Of a stretch of 64,000 bases of DNA, positions 1 through 8,686 are shown one piece after another; positions within the stretch are counted from its first letter, which is position 1, and each line of letters opens with the position of its first letter. Origin of the DNA: CAXBGS01 sp963975425 (GTDB lineage Bacteria; Planctomycetota; Planctomycetia; Pirellulales; Pirellulaceae); contig CAXBGS010000001.1 of NCBI GenBank assembly GCA_963975425.1, positions 620,001-684,000 on the forward strand, written 5' to 3'. Made by a program: the position numbers and the translations under genes. The notes beneath the pieces are model-generated. The model was given only the letters and a program-made list of their open reading frames with translations. It was not told where the DNA came from and searched no databases.

Positions 1-2
1 CG

Positions 3-71
3 CAGCACTATGACGAGCACACCGAGAACGTCAAGAAGAAATTTGAACTTCCGGATTGGCCAACACAATAA
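3..71 (+). CDS. C-terminal tail of an unidentified protein (truncated by window start)
   Basis: An open frame enters from the left edge and ends at TAA (69-71). The last 22 residues are hydrophilic, lysine- and glutamate-rich, and finish with the residues LPDWPTQ. This looks more like a natural C-terminus than the competing frame that begins with an ATG at position 10, which runs through the CAG tract as poly-alanine. Too little is visible to name a family. The stop lies 11 bases before the (CAG)8 tract. Confidence 0.45.
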   Translation, partial: QHYDEHTENVKKKFELPDWPTQ

Positions 72-713
72 CAATCGCCCGCCAGCAGCAGCAGCAGCAG
101 CAGCAGCCAAGGATCAACGCAGGGAGAACCTGCTTCTTCGAACGAATCGCCATTGGTTGATTGGTGGCGACACCAATGAATTCGGGCAACTGACAGCCCG
201 CGTCGAGACCGGCGTTCAGGCAATGGTTCCGCTTGACAAGCTTGATTTAGCGGATGACAATCGACGCGTTCGAGGTGACGAACGTGGCGGCTGCCACGTT
301 CGTGAACAGGGAACTCCGGTGAAATTCCGGGACGGTCCGGCCGCTGTGTTCCACTTGCGATTCTAGTCGATCGCATCCGTCGCTCATTTCTTTGAAAGTG
401 CCATTGTTCGTGGTTTCGCGAATGAGAAGGCAGCGAGCGAAACGGAAGGGTGGTGAGTCAGAAGACCTACCTTGAGCAAGACGGCTTAGTGCCTTCCTGG
501 ATTGGGGCGGTCGTTGCGACGTGTTGCCTATTGCTTTGATGGATTCATTGCTGCGGTTCGCGTCGGATTCTTAACGTCACTGTTGCGTTTCGTCCGCCCG
601 GTCACCGAGTCATTACCGCTATTTCGTGACGGAACAATCATTCGATTGTTGCTAACGGATGAAGGTACGTCGCGATGGTGGCTGCGTCCGCGGCACGGTA
701 ACGCAAGGAGCGA
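72..713. other. Intergenic region, no convincing gene
   Basis: About 640 bases between the truncated first gene and the PEP-CTERM gene. Open frames exist on both strands (10-366 plus, 8-376 minus), but they are low-complexity, arginine-rich and resemble no known family. A GG-N10-GC pair at 503-517 (TGGGGCGGTCGTTGC) resembles a sigma-54 -24/-12 element pointing at the PEP-CTERM gene. It lies about 200 bases upstream and differs from consensus at two positions, so it is only a weak candidate. Confidence 0.4.
83..106 (+). repeat. (CAG)8 trinucleotide tract
   Basis: Eight uninterrupted CAG triplets directly follow the end of the truncated upstream gene. In frame it would encode poly-Ala, poly-Ser or poly-Gln, but no convincing coding frame crosses it. 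It may be a slippage-prone microsatellite in a 3' untranslated region. Confidence 0.85.
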
Positions 714-1595
714 ATGATTGTCATGCGATGCACCTTGTTTCTTACCTTTTTGTCCGGATGCCTGAGTACAACTTTTTGCCACGCCGGGATCTATTCCGGT
801 CCGACCGACACGACCAATCAGATCGACGGTGCGATTGCCTCGGACGATCCTCGGTTTGTCGAATGGGCTGACGTGATCGATGCGTCAAGAACGCTGTTTG
901 GTCCCCGAGGAAGCACGTCGATCGACCCATCCGGCGGCTTCAACAGTCTTGGTGATTTGAATGCTGCCGAGATCGCCGAAGGCGTTTCACCTGGATTCCT
1001 GACGGTGACATTTCCGACAGGAATCAGTAATGGCCCTGGCGCGGACTTTGCTATTTTCGAGAACGGATTCACGTTTGGAATCAACGATGATGGTGTACCT
1101 GGATTGTTCGCCGAATACGCCTACGTCGACGTTTCCACAAACGGCAGCGATTTTATTCGCTTTCCAAGCATCAATCTGAACAGCGGTACGCTTCCCGGCA
1201 GTCTAGGAAGCGCATTCGCGGGGTTCGACGTGACCAATGTGTATAACCTTGCCGGCAAGCACGCGTCCGGGTTCGGGACACCATTCGACCTCGACGACTT
1301 AGCATCAGATCCATTGGTCAGCGAAGGTCGCTTGAATTTGAACGACATACGATACGTGCGCCTGTATGACATTCCCGGCAACGGTTTCTTTCTGGATAGC
1401 CAAGGCAACCCGATCAGGGACAATTGGCTAACGACGGGAGCGGGCGGCTTTGATTTTCGACTCGGCGAAGGCGTAGGTGTCGGCGTGATCAACGTTGCGG
1501 CAGTTCCCGAACCCAACAGCTTTGCGATGATCGCCACACTCGGCCTAGTTGCGCTCACGACGCGACGTCGTCGCAATCCCCGAACCGGCGGGTGA
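714..1595 (+). CDS. PEP-CTERM anchored exported protein
   Basis: A 293-residue protein with an N-terminal signal peptide (about residues 1-24) and a typical PEP-CTERM tail. The tail has VPEP at 264-267, a hydrophobic helix, then an Arg cluster (TRRRR). In this family the tail is recognised by an exosortase, so the protein is expected to be sorted at the cytoplasmic membrane and exposed on the outside. The body is acidic and Gly/Asn-rich, with a segment around residues 104-110 (DFAIFENGF) of a kind often seen in secreted beta-sandwich proteins. An AGGAG lies just upstream of the ATG at 714, and a second ATG at 723 is a possible alternative start. No exosortase gene is in the window. Substrate or binding partner is unknown. 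Confidence 0.85.
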   Translation: MIVMRCTLFLTFLSGCLSTTFCHAGIYSGPTDTTNQIDGAIASDDPRFVEWADVIDASRTLFGPRGSTSIDPSGGFNSLGDLNAAEIAEGVSPGFLTVTFPTGISNGPGADFAIFENGFTFGINDDGVPGLFAEYAYVDVSTNGSDFIRFPSINLNSGTLPGSLGSAFAGFDVTNVYNLAGKHASGFGTPFDLDDLASDPLVSEGRLNLNDIRYVRLYDIPGNGFFLDSQGNPIRDNWLTTGAGGFDFRLGEGVGVGVINVAAVPEPNSFAMIATLGLVALTTRRRRNPRTGG

Positions 1596-1627
1596 ACTCT
1601 GCCGAACGACTTCATCGCGCCGGCGAT

Positions 1628-1647
1628 GCCAAGGAATCCTTCTTGGC
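1628..1647. terminator. Possible bidirectional stem-loop between convergent genes
   Basis: GCCAAG at 1628-1633 pairs with CTTGGC at 1642-1647. Two further inner pairs, one a G-U, make a stem of about 8 bp with a tetraloop. It sits in the short gap between two convergent genes (stops at 1595 and 1649). There is no T-run, so this is position-based and weak. Confidence 0.3.
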
Positions 1648-1648
1648 C

Positions 1649-2383
1649 TCAATTTCCTGAGCGAGTTTCGGTTTCCAGCGGCATCACCAAAGTAATATTG
1701 TGACGAATCGATTCGTAAGCTTCGCCGCTTTCTTCGCCTGGCGCTGAAAACTCAACAGAGCTTCGCAGAATCAATTCACCTTTGCTTGGAAGCTCCAGCT
1801 CAATTTTGCCTTTCGCGTCGGTCTTCATGTTTTTGCGAAGTCCATTCGGGCCGCGAACGAAGACCATGCGATCGGCCACCGACTCCCCTTTCCATAGGAG
1901 CGTGAATTCGATTTCTCCGCCGTTTTCATGGGGAACGAGATCGAGATCCATTTGTTCGGCCCGGCCTAACTCGTGCATCGCGTCATGAGATTCAACGCGC
2001 AAGTTTCGTGCGTAGTAATGCAACAGAACTTTTTTCGTGCCGTATGCATACACACCAAACTTGCCGTAGGCATCAACGCTGTACTCTTCTGAATCTGGCA
2101 GGGCGACTCGCATCCAACGATTGTCTCCTGCGTTAACTTCTTCCGCCGCAATCGGGGCTGGTGAGGGTTGCTCAATGGTACGAATCCAAACTTCGCTCTT
2201 GCCCAAGAAATGGTCCAGGTAGTGACCATCACCAGGTTTCGCTGCCTCCTCAAAGTAAATATTCGTTCCTGCCGATGCGTCGGGGGCACGATCAACTGAC
2301 ACCCAAAGGTAATGAGCATTCGCGCTCGCCGCGATGCTAACGCAGACAAATGCATAAAGGAAAAATACTCGTGAGCGTTTCAT
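1649..2383 (-). CDS. DUF4198 domain-containing exported protein
   Basis: A 244-residue protein with a clear signal peptide (residues 1-23, ending SANAHYLW). The AHYLWV start of the mature chain and the all-beta body match the DUF4198 family, secreted or periplasmic proteins often described as metal-transport-associated with carboxypeptidase-regulatory-like beta domains. Residues about 160-215 look like an immunoglobulin-like beta-sandwich (EFTLLWKGE, then GKIELELPSKG). The gene stands alone, convergent with the PEP-CTERM gene, with no transporter or metal regulator beside it, so a metal link cannot be supported from context. Confidence 0.75.
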   Translation of the reverse strand: MKRSRVFFLYAFVCVSIAASANAHYLWVSVDRAPDASAGTNIYFEEAAKPGDGHYLDHFLGKSEVWIRTIEQPSPAPIAAEEVNAGDNRWMRVALPDSEEYSVDAYGKFGVYAYGTKKVLLHYYARNLRVESHDAMHELGRAEQMDLDLVPHENGGEIEFTLLWKGESVADRMVFVRGPNGLRKNMKTDAKGKIELELPSKGELILRSSVEFSAPGEESGEAYESIRHNITLVMPLETETRSGN

Positions 2384-3218
2384 GATGGTTCCTGCTACGT
2401 TTCAACTTTGGCCGTTCGCGGAGATGAACGGCAACACGACTGCGCACGCAGTATAGATCGTATTCGGTACGTTGTGACTTCGGACCCATCACAACGGCAA
2501 AATCGTCGATGAAGATTCGCTTGTTCGAATTCCGCGCAGCTGGTGGCTTCAGCAGCGGTGGTCATCGATCCGTTCGTGCGGCCTCGTAGTGAGAACTCGA
2601 GAAATGGCATTATCCGACCTTAAACGAACAGCCGCTACCGAAACATGCACCGGACTTCGAGCTCGACGCCTCTTAGCTGGCGCACTGCATCAAGCAGTCG
2701 TTCCCATGTCCGCAACGCATCTAGTTTCCGTTCAGGCTCAAGCCTTAGCTTTTCGTCTGCGAGAAAACCGGTACCTCAACCTAATCTCCGTGACACGTCA
2801 ACATCGGCCACCGGTGCGCGGTTGGGGTGATTACGAATGGGTCGGTTTCGAACAACGACGTAAAGAGTTTGATTTACGACACCAAATCAGTTACGGCGAC
2901 CGGATCGGCTAGTGAGACTGATTGGCCGCAATCTTCGAATGGCACAAAGTTGGGAGTCGCGTCTGCAAGGAAGACATCGAACACCCGTGTTAGGTTGTCG
3001 TGTGCGACGGTTCGCCCCTGATGCAAGAGGGCTGGAAGGTGCTGCAAAGAATCAAGCGTCCACGATACGTCAGGCAGTTCAAAGTTGATTCGCGAGTACC
3101 TCTCACCCAGCAAATAGTTGAGTTGGAAACTGACGCCTTGGGACTGCGCGCTCAGTACGCACACGCAAAGACAAATCGGATACTTCAGGACGTCTGTCGC
3201 CTGTTGTGTTGAACAATA
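2384..3218. other. Long intergenic region with only weak coding potential
   Basis: Roughly 835 bases between the DUF4198 gene start and the DUF1552 gene end. Several short frames overlap on both strands. Only the minus-strand frame at 2874-3164 has a balanced, protein-like composition (listed separately). No repeat, RNA gene or strong hairpin was recognised. Confidence 0.4.
2874..3164 (-). CDS. Doubtful ORF, possible remnant of an exported protein
   Basis: A 96-residue frame beginning at a GTG. Reading upstream in the same frame adds a hydrophobic run (LKYPICLCVCVLSAQSQG) that looks like a signal peptide but has no good start codon. The rest has a natural-looking composition (ELPDVSWTLDSL, then VAHDNLTRVFDVFLADATPNF). 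No family is recognised and no ribosome-binding site is visible. It may be a decayed gene or chance. Confidence 0.25.
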   Translation of the reverse strand: MCVLSAQSQGVSFQLNYLLGERYSRINFELPDVSWTLDSLQHLPALLHQGRTVAHDNLTRVFDVFLADATPNFVPFEDCGQSVSLADPVAVTDLVS

Positions 3219-4595
3219 CTATGTGAGTAATGTTTCCAGCGGACCGCGATGCATGGATTCATCAAGGTTTGGATCGATCGTGCCAAATAGACCTTGCGAG
3301 ATACCAGCGAGGTGCAGCAACGTTTCGTGGATGGCGTTGATGGTTCGATGTCCGTCCAAACCGTAGTCGGGGAACTGTAAGTAACGTCCCGCGTTAAGGC
3401 GTCCGTTGGCGTTACCCAAGATCACAAACGGCCACTCGAAACACTGGCTGTGGTGCGTCTCGGCACCATCACTGAGATAGACGATCACGGTGTTATCCAG
3501 CATCGTGCCGTCGCCTTCAGGTATCGCTTGCAGACGTTCCATCGTGCGCGCAATCAACCGGAAATGGTAGGCGCGTATTTTTTCGGACTGGGTCCATCCC
3601 GTTGCGTCTTCCTCGTCGTACAGGGCATGACCGATTGGGTGCTTGCCTGTCTGGATACCTAGGCCGGTGAAGGTAATATTGAAGTTCGGAAAACCAACAC
3701 CGGACGCAATGGTGGCACAATTGGTTAGCCCGCCGACGAAGGCGGCAGTCGCCAATTCGAAATGCGCATCTAGCCGATCGGTTTCCACGGTCGATGCATA
3801 CTTGTCGGTCAGGCCGGGATCGACGTTTGCCACGCGGTCTCGCGCCTCGATTAACCGCTGCGATGTGGTGCCAAGCGTCTCGAAGGCTGACAGGTACGTA
3901 TCGATTTTGTTCTTCTCTATCGAACCCAGCTCACGGCGTGCGCGACGGACGTCATCTTTCATATGGTCGACCAAATGGCGACGTGCACGAAACGCGTCAC
4001 CGGCAGCGCCTTGGGCAACGGCACCAAAGAGTTGCGTGTAGGCTACCGACGGGTGCATGATTGTGGCCATGCTGCGACCGCGTGCCGACGCCGAACAATT
4101 GAAATCCACCACCTTGTTCGAGTCGCTGGAAATACCGAGCACCAAATTTTGACGAATTCCCGGATGTGCTTGTCCGATCAAACAGTCCACCGTCGCAGAC
4201 TTAATATTGCGACCTTGATTGGCGTGATATGCACCAAGTGCGCCATGGTCACTGGAGTGTCCGCCTGAACACATGCGTCCGGAGAGTCCCTGGATCACGG
4301 TCAACCGATCGCGAAAAGATTCGATCGGCTTGAGCGCGGTGGGCAGCTCGGCGTGAGTGAGTGAGTGCTCAGTGAATGCCTTGCGTTGCGCTCGTTCGAC
4401 GAAGGGGATATCACTTGGGCAGACTTGTTTCGGCGGAACACTGTTTCCTTCGAGAACAAATAGGAAACGCAGCGGCGGTGTATCGCCTTCGGCCGCCAAC
4501 GTCGCACGACTGAGCAACGGCAATAGCAACGGTGCACTGGCACACGTCGAAAATCGATCCAGGAATCGACGACGGGAAAGGAAATTTGTTTTCAT
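3219..4595 (-). CDS. DUF1552 family exported protein
   Basis: A 458-residue protein with a Tat-like N-terminus (SRRRFLDRF at residues 7-15, then an alanine/leucine-rich stretch). It matches DUF1552, a planctomycete-rich family typically encoded next to DUF1592/DUF1588/DUF1585 cytochrome-like proteins. Residues about 55-120 (CPSDIPF ... VIQGLSGRMCSGGHSSDHGALGAYH) and the later ATGWTQSEKIRAYHF and VIVYLSDGAETHHSQCFEWPFVILG are characteristic of the family. Related proteins look like inactive or divergent members of the alkaline-phosphatase/sulfatase-like DUF1501 class. It starts 42 bases after the DUF1592-type gene on the same strand, so it is probably the last gene of the sigma-factor operon. 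Biochemical role is unknown. Confidence 0.88.
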   Translation of the reverse strand: MKTNFLSRRRFLDRFSTCASAPLLLPLLSRATLAAEGDTPPLRFLFVLEGNSVPPKQVCPSDIPFVERAQRKAFTEHSLTHAELPTALKPIESFRDRLTVIQGLSGRMCSGGHSSDHGALGAYHANQGRNIKSATVDCLIGQAHPGIRQNLVLGISSDSNKVVDFNCSASARGRSMATIMHPSVAYTQLFGAVAQGAAGDAFRARRHLVDHMKDDVRRARRELGSIEKNKIDTYLSAFETLGTTSQRLIEARDRVANVDPGLTDKYASTVETDRLDAHFELATAAFVGGLTNCATIASGVGFPNFNITFTGLGIQTGKHPIGHALYDEEDATGWTQSEKIRAYHFRLIARTMERLQAIPEGDGTMLDNTVIVYLSDGAETHHSQCFEWPFVILGNANGRLNAGRYLQFPDYGLDGHRTINAIHETLLHLAGISQGLFGTIDPNLDESMHRGPLETLLT

Positions 4596-4637
4596 GACAG
4601 TTCAGTCCACTTGCAGCGGTAAATGATTCACTCGGAA

Positions 4638-6656
4638 CTAATTAGCAGCGATGTTGCTCGGCAGCCTTCGGTAAACAAAAGAATCGGAAGTTAGTAGCGA
4701 CAAAACGAGCGATCTCATACTGCCGTTGCTTTGCCGGTATGCGCGATGGGCGTCGATCAACGTGGGCGCGTCGTCGACCGTCTCGTTTCGACCGAGGAAA
4801 TAGCGAAACACATGACGGACGAACACCTGTTCAACATGTTGCGAATGAGCAAGGCGCTCGAGCATTTCAAATGGATCCGACACGGGCCCGTCGATCTCCG
4901 GAACACCGACCTTGATTTCGCCCGTGGTATCGACGGGTCGATTCAATTCCGTTTCGCGGTACGCCCCGAACTCGTCGAATTGCTCAAGCGGTAACCCGAG
5001 TGGATCCATCTTCTGATGGCAAGTCCAACAATAGGTGGCGGTCGTGACTTGCTTCATCTTCTCGCGTAGCGTTAAGTGCGGATCGGTCGGCAATTTCGCA
5101 TCGACGCCGATGGGTGTATCCGGAACAATGTCGCCCAGCAATTTCGTCCGAACCCACATGCCCCGCTGGATCGCTTGATTCTTTTCGTTGTCCGAAAAGG
5201 CGAGCAACCAAGCAGGGTGTGTGAGAATTCCCGACCGTTCACCAAGCAGGGGACGGGCGGGTTGTTGAGAGTCCCACTGCCAGTCAGCCGGAAACCCAAA
5301 GTCACCGTGCAGATTGGCTCGAAACCGACGTTCGACGGGCTCACGCATTTCGGAAGCGTTCGGGATGAAGACACGATCTTCGGTTAGCAGCCGGGCAAGC
5401 ACTTGCTCATCTTGCTGTAATACAAAAGTCACGAGCTGGTCTGCGCTATCGACACGCTGCGTGGCAAAAATTGCGTTGGCTCTACGATGGTCTTTGAATA
5501 CTTCCGGTGCACCGGTGTATTCAAAGTATTCTTGGAAGAAACGTAACAGTCGCGGTGAAACGGTTTCGAAATCATCGAGCATCCGCTGGACCTCACGGCG
5601 GACATCGCTGCGATCGGAAAGGCGTCCCAGTTTTGCAGCACGTTCCAGTTCGGCGTCCGGCGGCAGGTCGGTGAGTGCATAGGCAATGGAATGCTTCAGT
5701 TCCTCTGGTGTCAACGAGACGCGACCGTGTTCGTCTGGCACGCCATCGCCGATCTCGTAGCGATAGACCGCTTCAGGTTTCATCAGGATCGCTGCGAAAA
5801 GTGTCTGTAGCGCTACGCGGTTATCGGTTTCCATCCGCGTCATTTCTACCAGCGACATCAACTTTGCGATTTCTTCGCTTCGCGCAGGCCGTCGCAGTAC
5901 GAGTTGCGTTTGCCAATTGATCATCGAACGCCAATCCGAAGCCTTTGGGTTTTCCCGCACCAGAAAATCCTTCACGGGATTGGCAACACGAGTACCAGCG
6001 ACCTGCCGGCCGGATATTTCCCACGCGACGTCGAACAGCAACTCCGTGGTGGATTGCTCGAACTGGTGTTGTGCTGCATCGTCGCAAAAAGAGTGCGGCG
6101 GAGTCATATAGGCGAAAGCGGGATGCAATCCGTTACCGCCTTGATTGGCTTTCGGAACTAAGAATGAAGTGCGAGTGACCGCATTGGCACGTTGCATGAA
6201 AAGGTGAGGACTTATCCGCCAAAGGCGAGCAGGCGTGGCGGCACGCCGTACTTCGGGTTCGGTAAACAACAACTCATGAGGAATCAAGTTGCCGTAACCG
6301 GGTAGAGTTGCCTTTTCCATCAGCATGAGAGTTGCATTCTGGAGGATCGGCTCTGCAGACGCTAGAAACATCTTGCGTTCTTTTGTCGACGGTTGCTCGC
6401 TGTCTTCGGGAGGCATCTCACCTAAGGAAACCACATCCACCACGGCTTGGATCAGCGACGCGTCGACTTCGCTGGGGTTTTCGATCAGCGTGCCGAGGCT
6501 GACTTGACCTTCCATCGTGTCGGAGTTGTGGCAATCCGCGCAGTATCGATTGAGAAATTTCGGCAGCGAAGCATCGGCACCGTGTACCGAAGCAACGGGA
6601 AGAAACAGCCAAGGCAACAATGACAGGTAATTCATACGGTAACGTGAAAATTTCAT
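4638..6656 (-). CDS. DUF1592/DUF1588/DUF1585 planctomycete cytochrome-type protein
   Basis: A 672-residue exported protein. The signal peptide is near residues 8-26. A cytochrome-c-like N-terminal domain carries CxxCH at C39-H43 (CADCH), and a second CxxCH lies at C543-H547 (CWTCH) in the DUF1588 segment that begins near GERSGILTHPAWLL. DUF1592 occupies about 310-440 and DUF1585 the last 80 residues (EMLERLAHSQHVEQVFVRHVFRYFLGR). The family is known as planctomycete cytochrome C proteins. The two motifs suggest covalent c-haems and a periplasmic redox role, with unknown substrate. Its ATG overlaps the stop of the FecR-type gene (ATGA at 6656-6653), implying translational coupling. The DUF1552 gene follows. 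Confidence 0.9.
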   Translation of the reverse strand: MKFSRYRMNYLSLLPWLFLPVASVHGADASLPKFLNRYCADCHNSDTMEGQVSLGTLIENPSEVDASLIQAVVDVVSLGEMPPEDSEQPSTKERKMFLASAEPILQNATLMLMEKATLPGYGNLIPHELLFTEPEVRRAATPARLWRISPHLFMQRANAVTRTSFLVPKANQGGNGLHPAFAYMTPPHSFCDDAAQHQFEQSTTELLFDVAWEISGRQVAGTRVANPVKDFLVRENPKASDWRSMINWQTQLVLRRPARSEEIAKLMSLVEMTRMETDNRVALQTLFAAILMKPEAVYRYEIGDGVPDEHGRVSLTPEELKHSIAYALTDLPPDAELERAAKLGRLSDRSDVRREVQRMLDDFETVSPRLLRFFQEYFEYTGAPEVFKDHRRANAIFATQRVDSADQLVTFVLQQDEQVLARLLTEDRVFIPNASEMREPVERRFRANLHGDFGFPADWQWDSQQPARPLLGERSGILTHPAWLLAFSDNEKNQAIQRGMWVRTKLLGDIVPDTPIGVDAKLPTDPHLTLREKMKQVTTATYCWTCHQKMDPLGLPLEQFDEFGAYRETELNRPVDTTGEIKVGVPEIDGPVSDPFEMLERLAHSQHVEQVFVRHVFRYFLGRNETVDDAPTLIDAHRAYRQSNGSMRSLVLSLLTSDSFVYRRLPSNIAAN

Positions 6657-7984
6657 CGAGCAGTTTCTCTCGGCTGAACGGCGATGCCGTACATCAAATG
6701 ACTTTTATTCAAATCCGTCGCGCGAGGACTTCCCAGTGTGAATTCCCCTGCCGCGACACTGGCTTTCCAAACCGAAAACTCAAAGTAGGGTAAACCATCG
6801 AGTCCAAGAATCGCTTCTGGCCAATGGGCGATACTCTGTTGGAAGGGTCCGGCAACGATCGTCTTTCCGGTGTTGGTGAATTTCTCTGATAACCAGTCTG
6901 GCAAGCGATCTTGACTCTTGATCAATACGTAAACCGCCGCGTGGTCTCGGAGGTTGACTGTCAGCTCGTAGTCCAAGCGTCGTCGAAACTGATGGTAGGT
7001 ACGAATGAGGTCGGCGTCGAGCAATTCATCGGGGACCTTGTCGCCCGGTCGTGGTGCCCAAGATGGGTTCGGCTTATCAGTAAATGCGAGTGCACCGGGC
7101 GACATCCCGTTTTGCACGACGCCATAGAACGGTTGCAGCTCGTCATTACCTAGATTGTCGTGCACGCTTTCAATGATGCCGGCGTAGTTGTTCGCCGCCA
7201 GCCCCGCAGCACGTGCGGCCAAGGAAATCTCTCGCCAACGACGCAGTCCCGCCTGAGCGGAAAAACGCGCAGCCAAACCTTCTGTCAAAACAATCGGCCC
7301 GTCACCCCGATTCGACTTTCGCGGATGCACCTCTACGGTCCCAGAGAACACGGCGACTCGCGATTCTCCAGAGCGATCGACTTGCATCCCGAAACTGGTC
7401 CCCCGATCGATGATCTCACCCGCGTCCGACTCGACCGTGAATCCTTTTCCCCGCTCGCCAACTTCCGCATTGATCAGTCCGGCACGCAAATGAAAACGCA
7501 TGTCGTTCACAAATTGGCCTTCGAGTGGCCCGACCAATTCAAGGCGGACGTCGGAGGAGAGCCCCAACCGCAGATGCCCCGATGTTAGTCGTACTTGACT
7601 GAGCGACAGTTCGGTGCCTGCGACTAATTCGCCAGCACCTTCGACTTTCGCCTGATTCACTGACAGCACTGTCACCCGTACACCGCGCTCCGATTCCTGC
7701 GGCATCCACCACGACGCAGCACTGAATCCCACCAACATTAGCACGGCTGCCGCACAGGCGATCCAAGCAGATGGGAATTGCCACTTTGCCGGCTGTATTG
7801 CCAAAGACTTTTCAAGCAGGGCGTTTTTCGAAAGCGCAAGGTCCATCTGTAGGTAATCGAGAAAGACGCTGCGAAATTCGGCATCTTTACGCAGTTCATC
7901 TTCGAGCCGGCGCGTTGCCTCGGCATCGGCCTCGCCTTCAACGTACAGACGTGCTAACTCAAGTCGCGGATCATTGGTGTTCAT
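6653..7984 (-). CDS. FecR-domain membrane protein, putative anti-sigma/sensor partner
   Basis: A 443-residue protein with a short cytoplasmic N-terminus (1-72) of the anti-sigma type, one membrane helix (about 73-93), and a FecR-like periplasmic domain (about 140-215; LRAGLINAEVGERGKGF, RGTSFGMQVDRSG). The C-terminal region beyond about 260 is unassigned. The start at 7984 is chosen because its ATG overlaps the sigma-factor stop (ATGA) and is preceded by AAGGAGGG. A longer reading from 8020 would lack that site. In planctomycetes such proteins are encoded directly after ECF sigma factors and are thought to hold or release them. The N-terminal zinc motif HxxxCxxC of classic anti-sigma factors is absent. 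Confidence 0.85.
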   Translation of the reverse strand: MNTNDPRLELARLYVEGEADAEATRRLEDELRKDAEFRSVFLDYLQMDLALSKNALLEKSLAIQPAKWQFPSAWIACAAAVLMLVGFSAASWWMPQESERGVRVTVLSVNQAKVEGAGELVAGTELSLSQVRLTSGHLRLGLSSDVRLELVGPLEGQFVNDMRFHLRAGLINAEVGERGKGFTVESDAGEIIDRGTSFGMQVDRSGESRVAVFSGTVEVHPRKSNRGDGPIVLTEGLAARFSAQAGLRRWREISLAARAAGLAANNYAGIIESVHDNLGNDELQPFYGVVQNGMSPGALAFTDKPNPSWAPRPGDKVPDELLDADLIRTYHQFRRRLDYELTVNLRDHAAVYVLIKSQDRLPDWLSEKFTNTGKTIVAGPFQQSIAHWPEAILGLDGLPYFEFSVWKASVAAGEFTLGSPRATDLNKSHLMYGIAVQPRETAR

Positions 7985-8517
7985 GACCAACCCTCCTTGG
8001 TCAACTCGCGCTGCGTACACTCAACAAGTGCCAACCGAATTCGGTGAATACGCTTGTACATCGCCGCGGCACTCTGCTGTAACGATCGCGCAAGCTCATT
8101 GATTTGCATCCCTGGCGCGTAAGCCGCTGTCACCATTTGGCGATGTTTAGCAGGCAGTTTCCCAAGGCAGTTCTCAAGGGCTTCGTGTTGAGCGATGATC
8201 CGATCGGCGCGATCCTCTGCTTCATGTGCAAGGATTTGGGACAACTCCTCGCCAAACAAATGCCGGTCGCGGGCGCGATCTCGTTTCCAGGACAGCACCT
8301 GCATTTTCGCGACACCAAACGCCCATCCTCGAAAATCTCGATCAAAGTCATATTCGCCGAACCTTCGCCACAGCACGACCGACGTTTCCTGCATCACGTC
8401 ATTGGCATCGGCTAGCGTCGGCACCAGCGACCGGACGAACGCGCGTATAGCCGCCTCGTGTTCGCTAAACACGCGCAAAAACGAATCATGTCGGTCTTCA
8501 TCAAAGCTTGCCATCAC
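7981..8517 (-). CDS. RNA polymerase ECF sigma factor (planctomycete-type)
   Basis: A 178-residue sigma-70 family factor. Region 2 covers about residues 20-80 (DVMQETSVVLWRRF, DFRGWAFGVAKMQVLSWKRD). Region 4 is at about 118-173 (LPAKHRQMVTAAYAPGMQINELA, then a helix-turn-helix ending in IHRIRLALVECTQREL). The length is normal for an ECF factor. It is the first gene of a minus-strand operon with the FecR, DUF1592 and DUF1552 genes, so it probably controls its own operon. The upstream region 8518-8580 is A-rich and may carry the promoter, but no motif is certain. Two ATG codons at the start (MM) are equally possible. Confidence 0.92.
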   Translation of the reverse strand: MMASFDEDRHDSFLRVFSEHEAAIRAFVRSLVPTLADANDVMQETSVVLWRRFGEYDFDRDFRGWAFGVAKMQVLSWKRDRARDRHLFGEELSQILAHEAEDRADRIIAQHEALENCLGKLPAKHRQMVTAAYAPGMQINELARSLQQSAAAMYKRIHRIRLALVECTQRELTKEGWS

Positions 8518-8654
8518 TAGTTCTTTCCACAGAAACTAACGATTGGACACAAAAAAAAGAAAAAAGCCGCAATCGACCTGGGGAACCACATCGGCCGCAC
8601 GAAAGTCTCTCAGAGCAAAGACAAAAGATTCTGAAACGGGCGGCTTGTTTGCCG

Positions 8655-8686
8655 GGAGCACGCTAGGCGCAGGAGCACGCTAGGCG
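8655..8686. repeat. Two-copy direct repeat at the 3' end of the BatA-like gene
   Basis: The 15-mer GGAGCACGCTAGGCG occurs at 8655-8669 and again at 8672-8686. The TAG stop of the minus-strand BatA-like gene (8682-8680) lies inside the second copy. A similar arrangement, a tandem repeat containing the stop codon, is seen at 59222-59284. Confidence 0.8.

Noticed and set aside
10..366. 118-residue plus-strand frame with a poly-alanine run
   Set aside because: The alanine run is just the CAG tract. The remainder is low-information, and the frame overlaps a more natural gene end at 71.
503..517. Sigma-54-like GG-N10-GC site upstream of the PEP-CTERM gene
   Set aside because: Two mismatches to consensus and about 200 bases from the start. 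Such spacing occurs by chance often enough that it is not called as a promoter.
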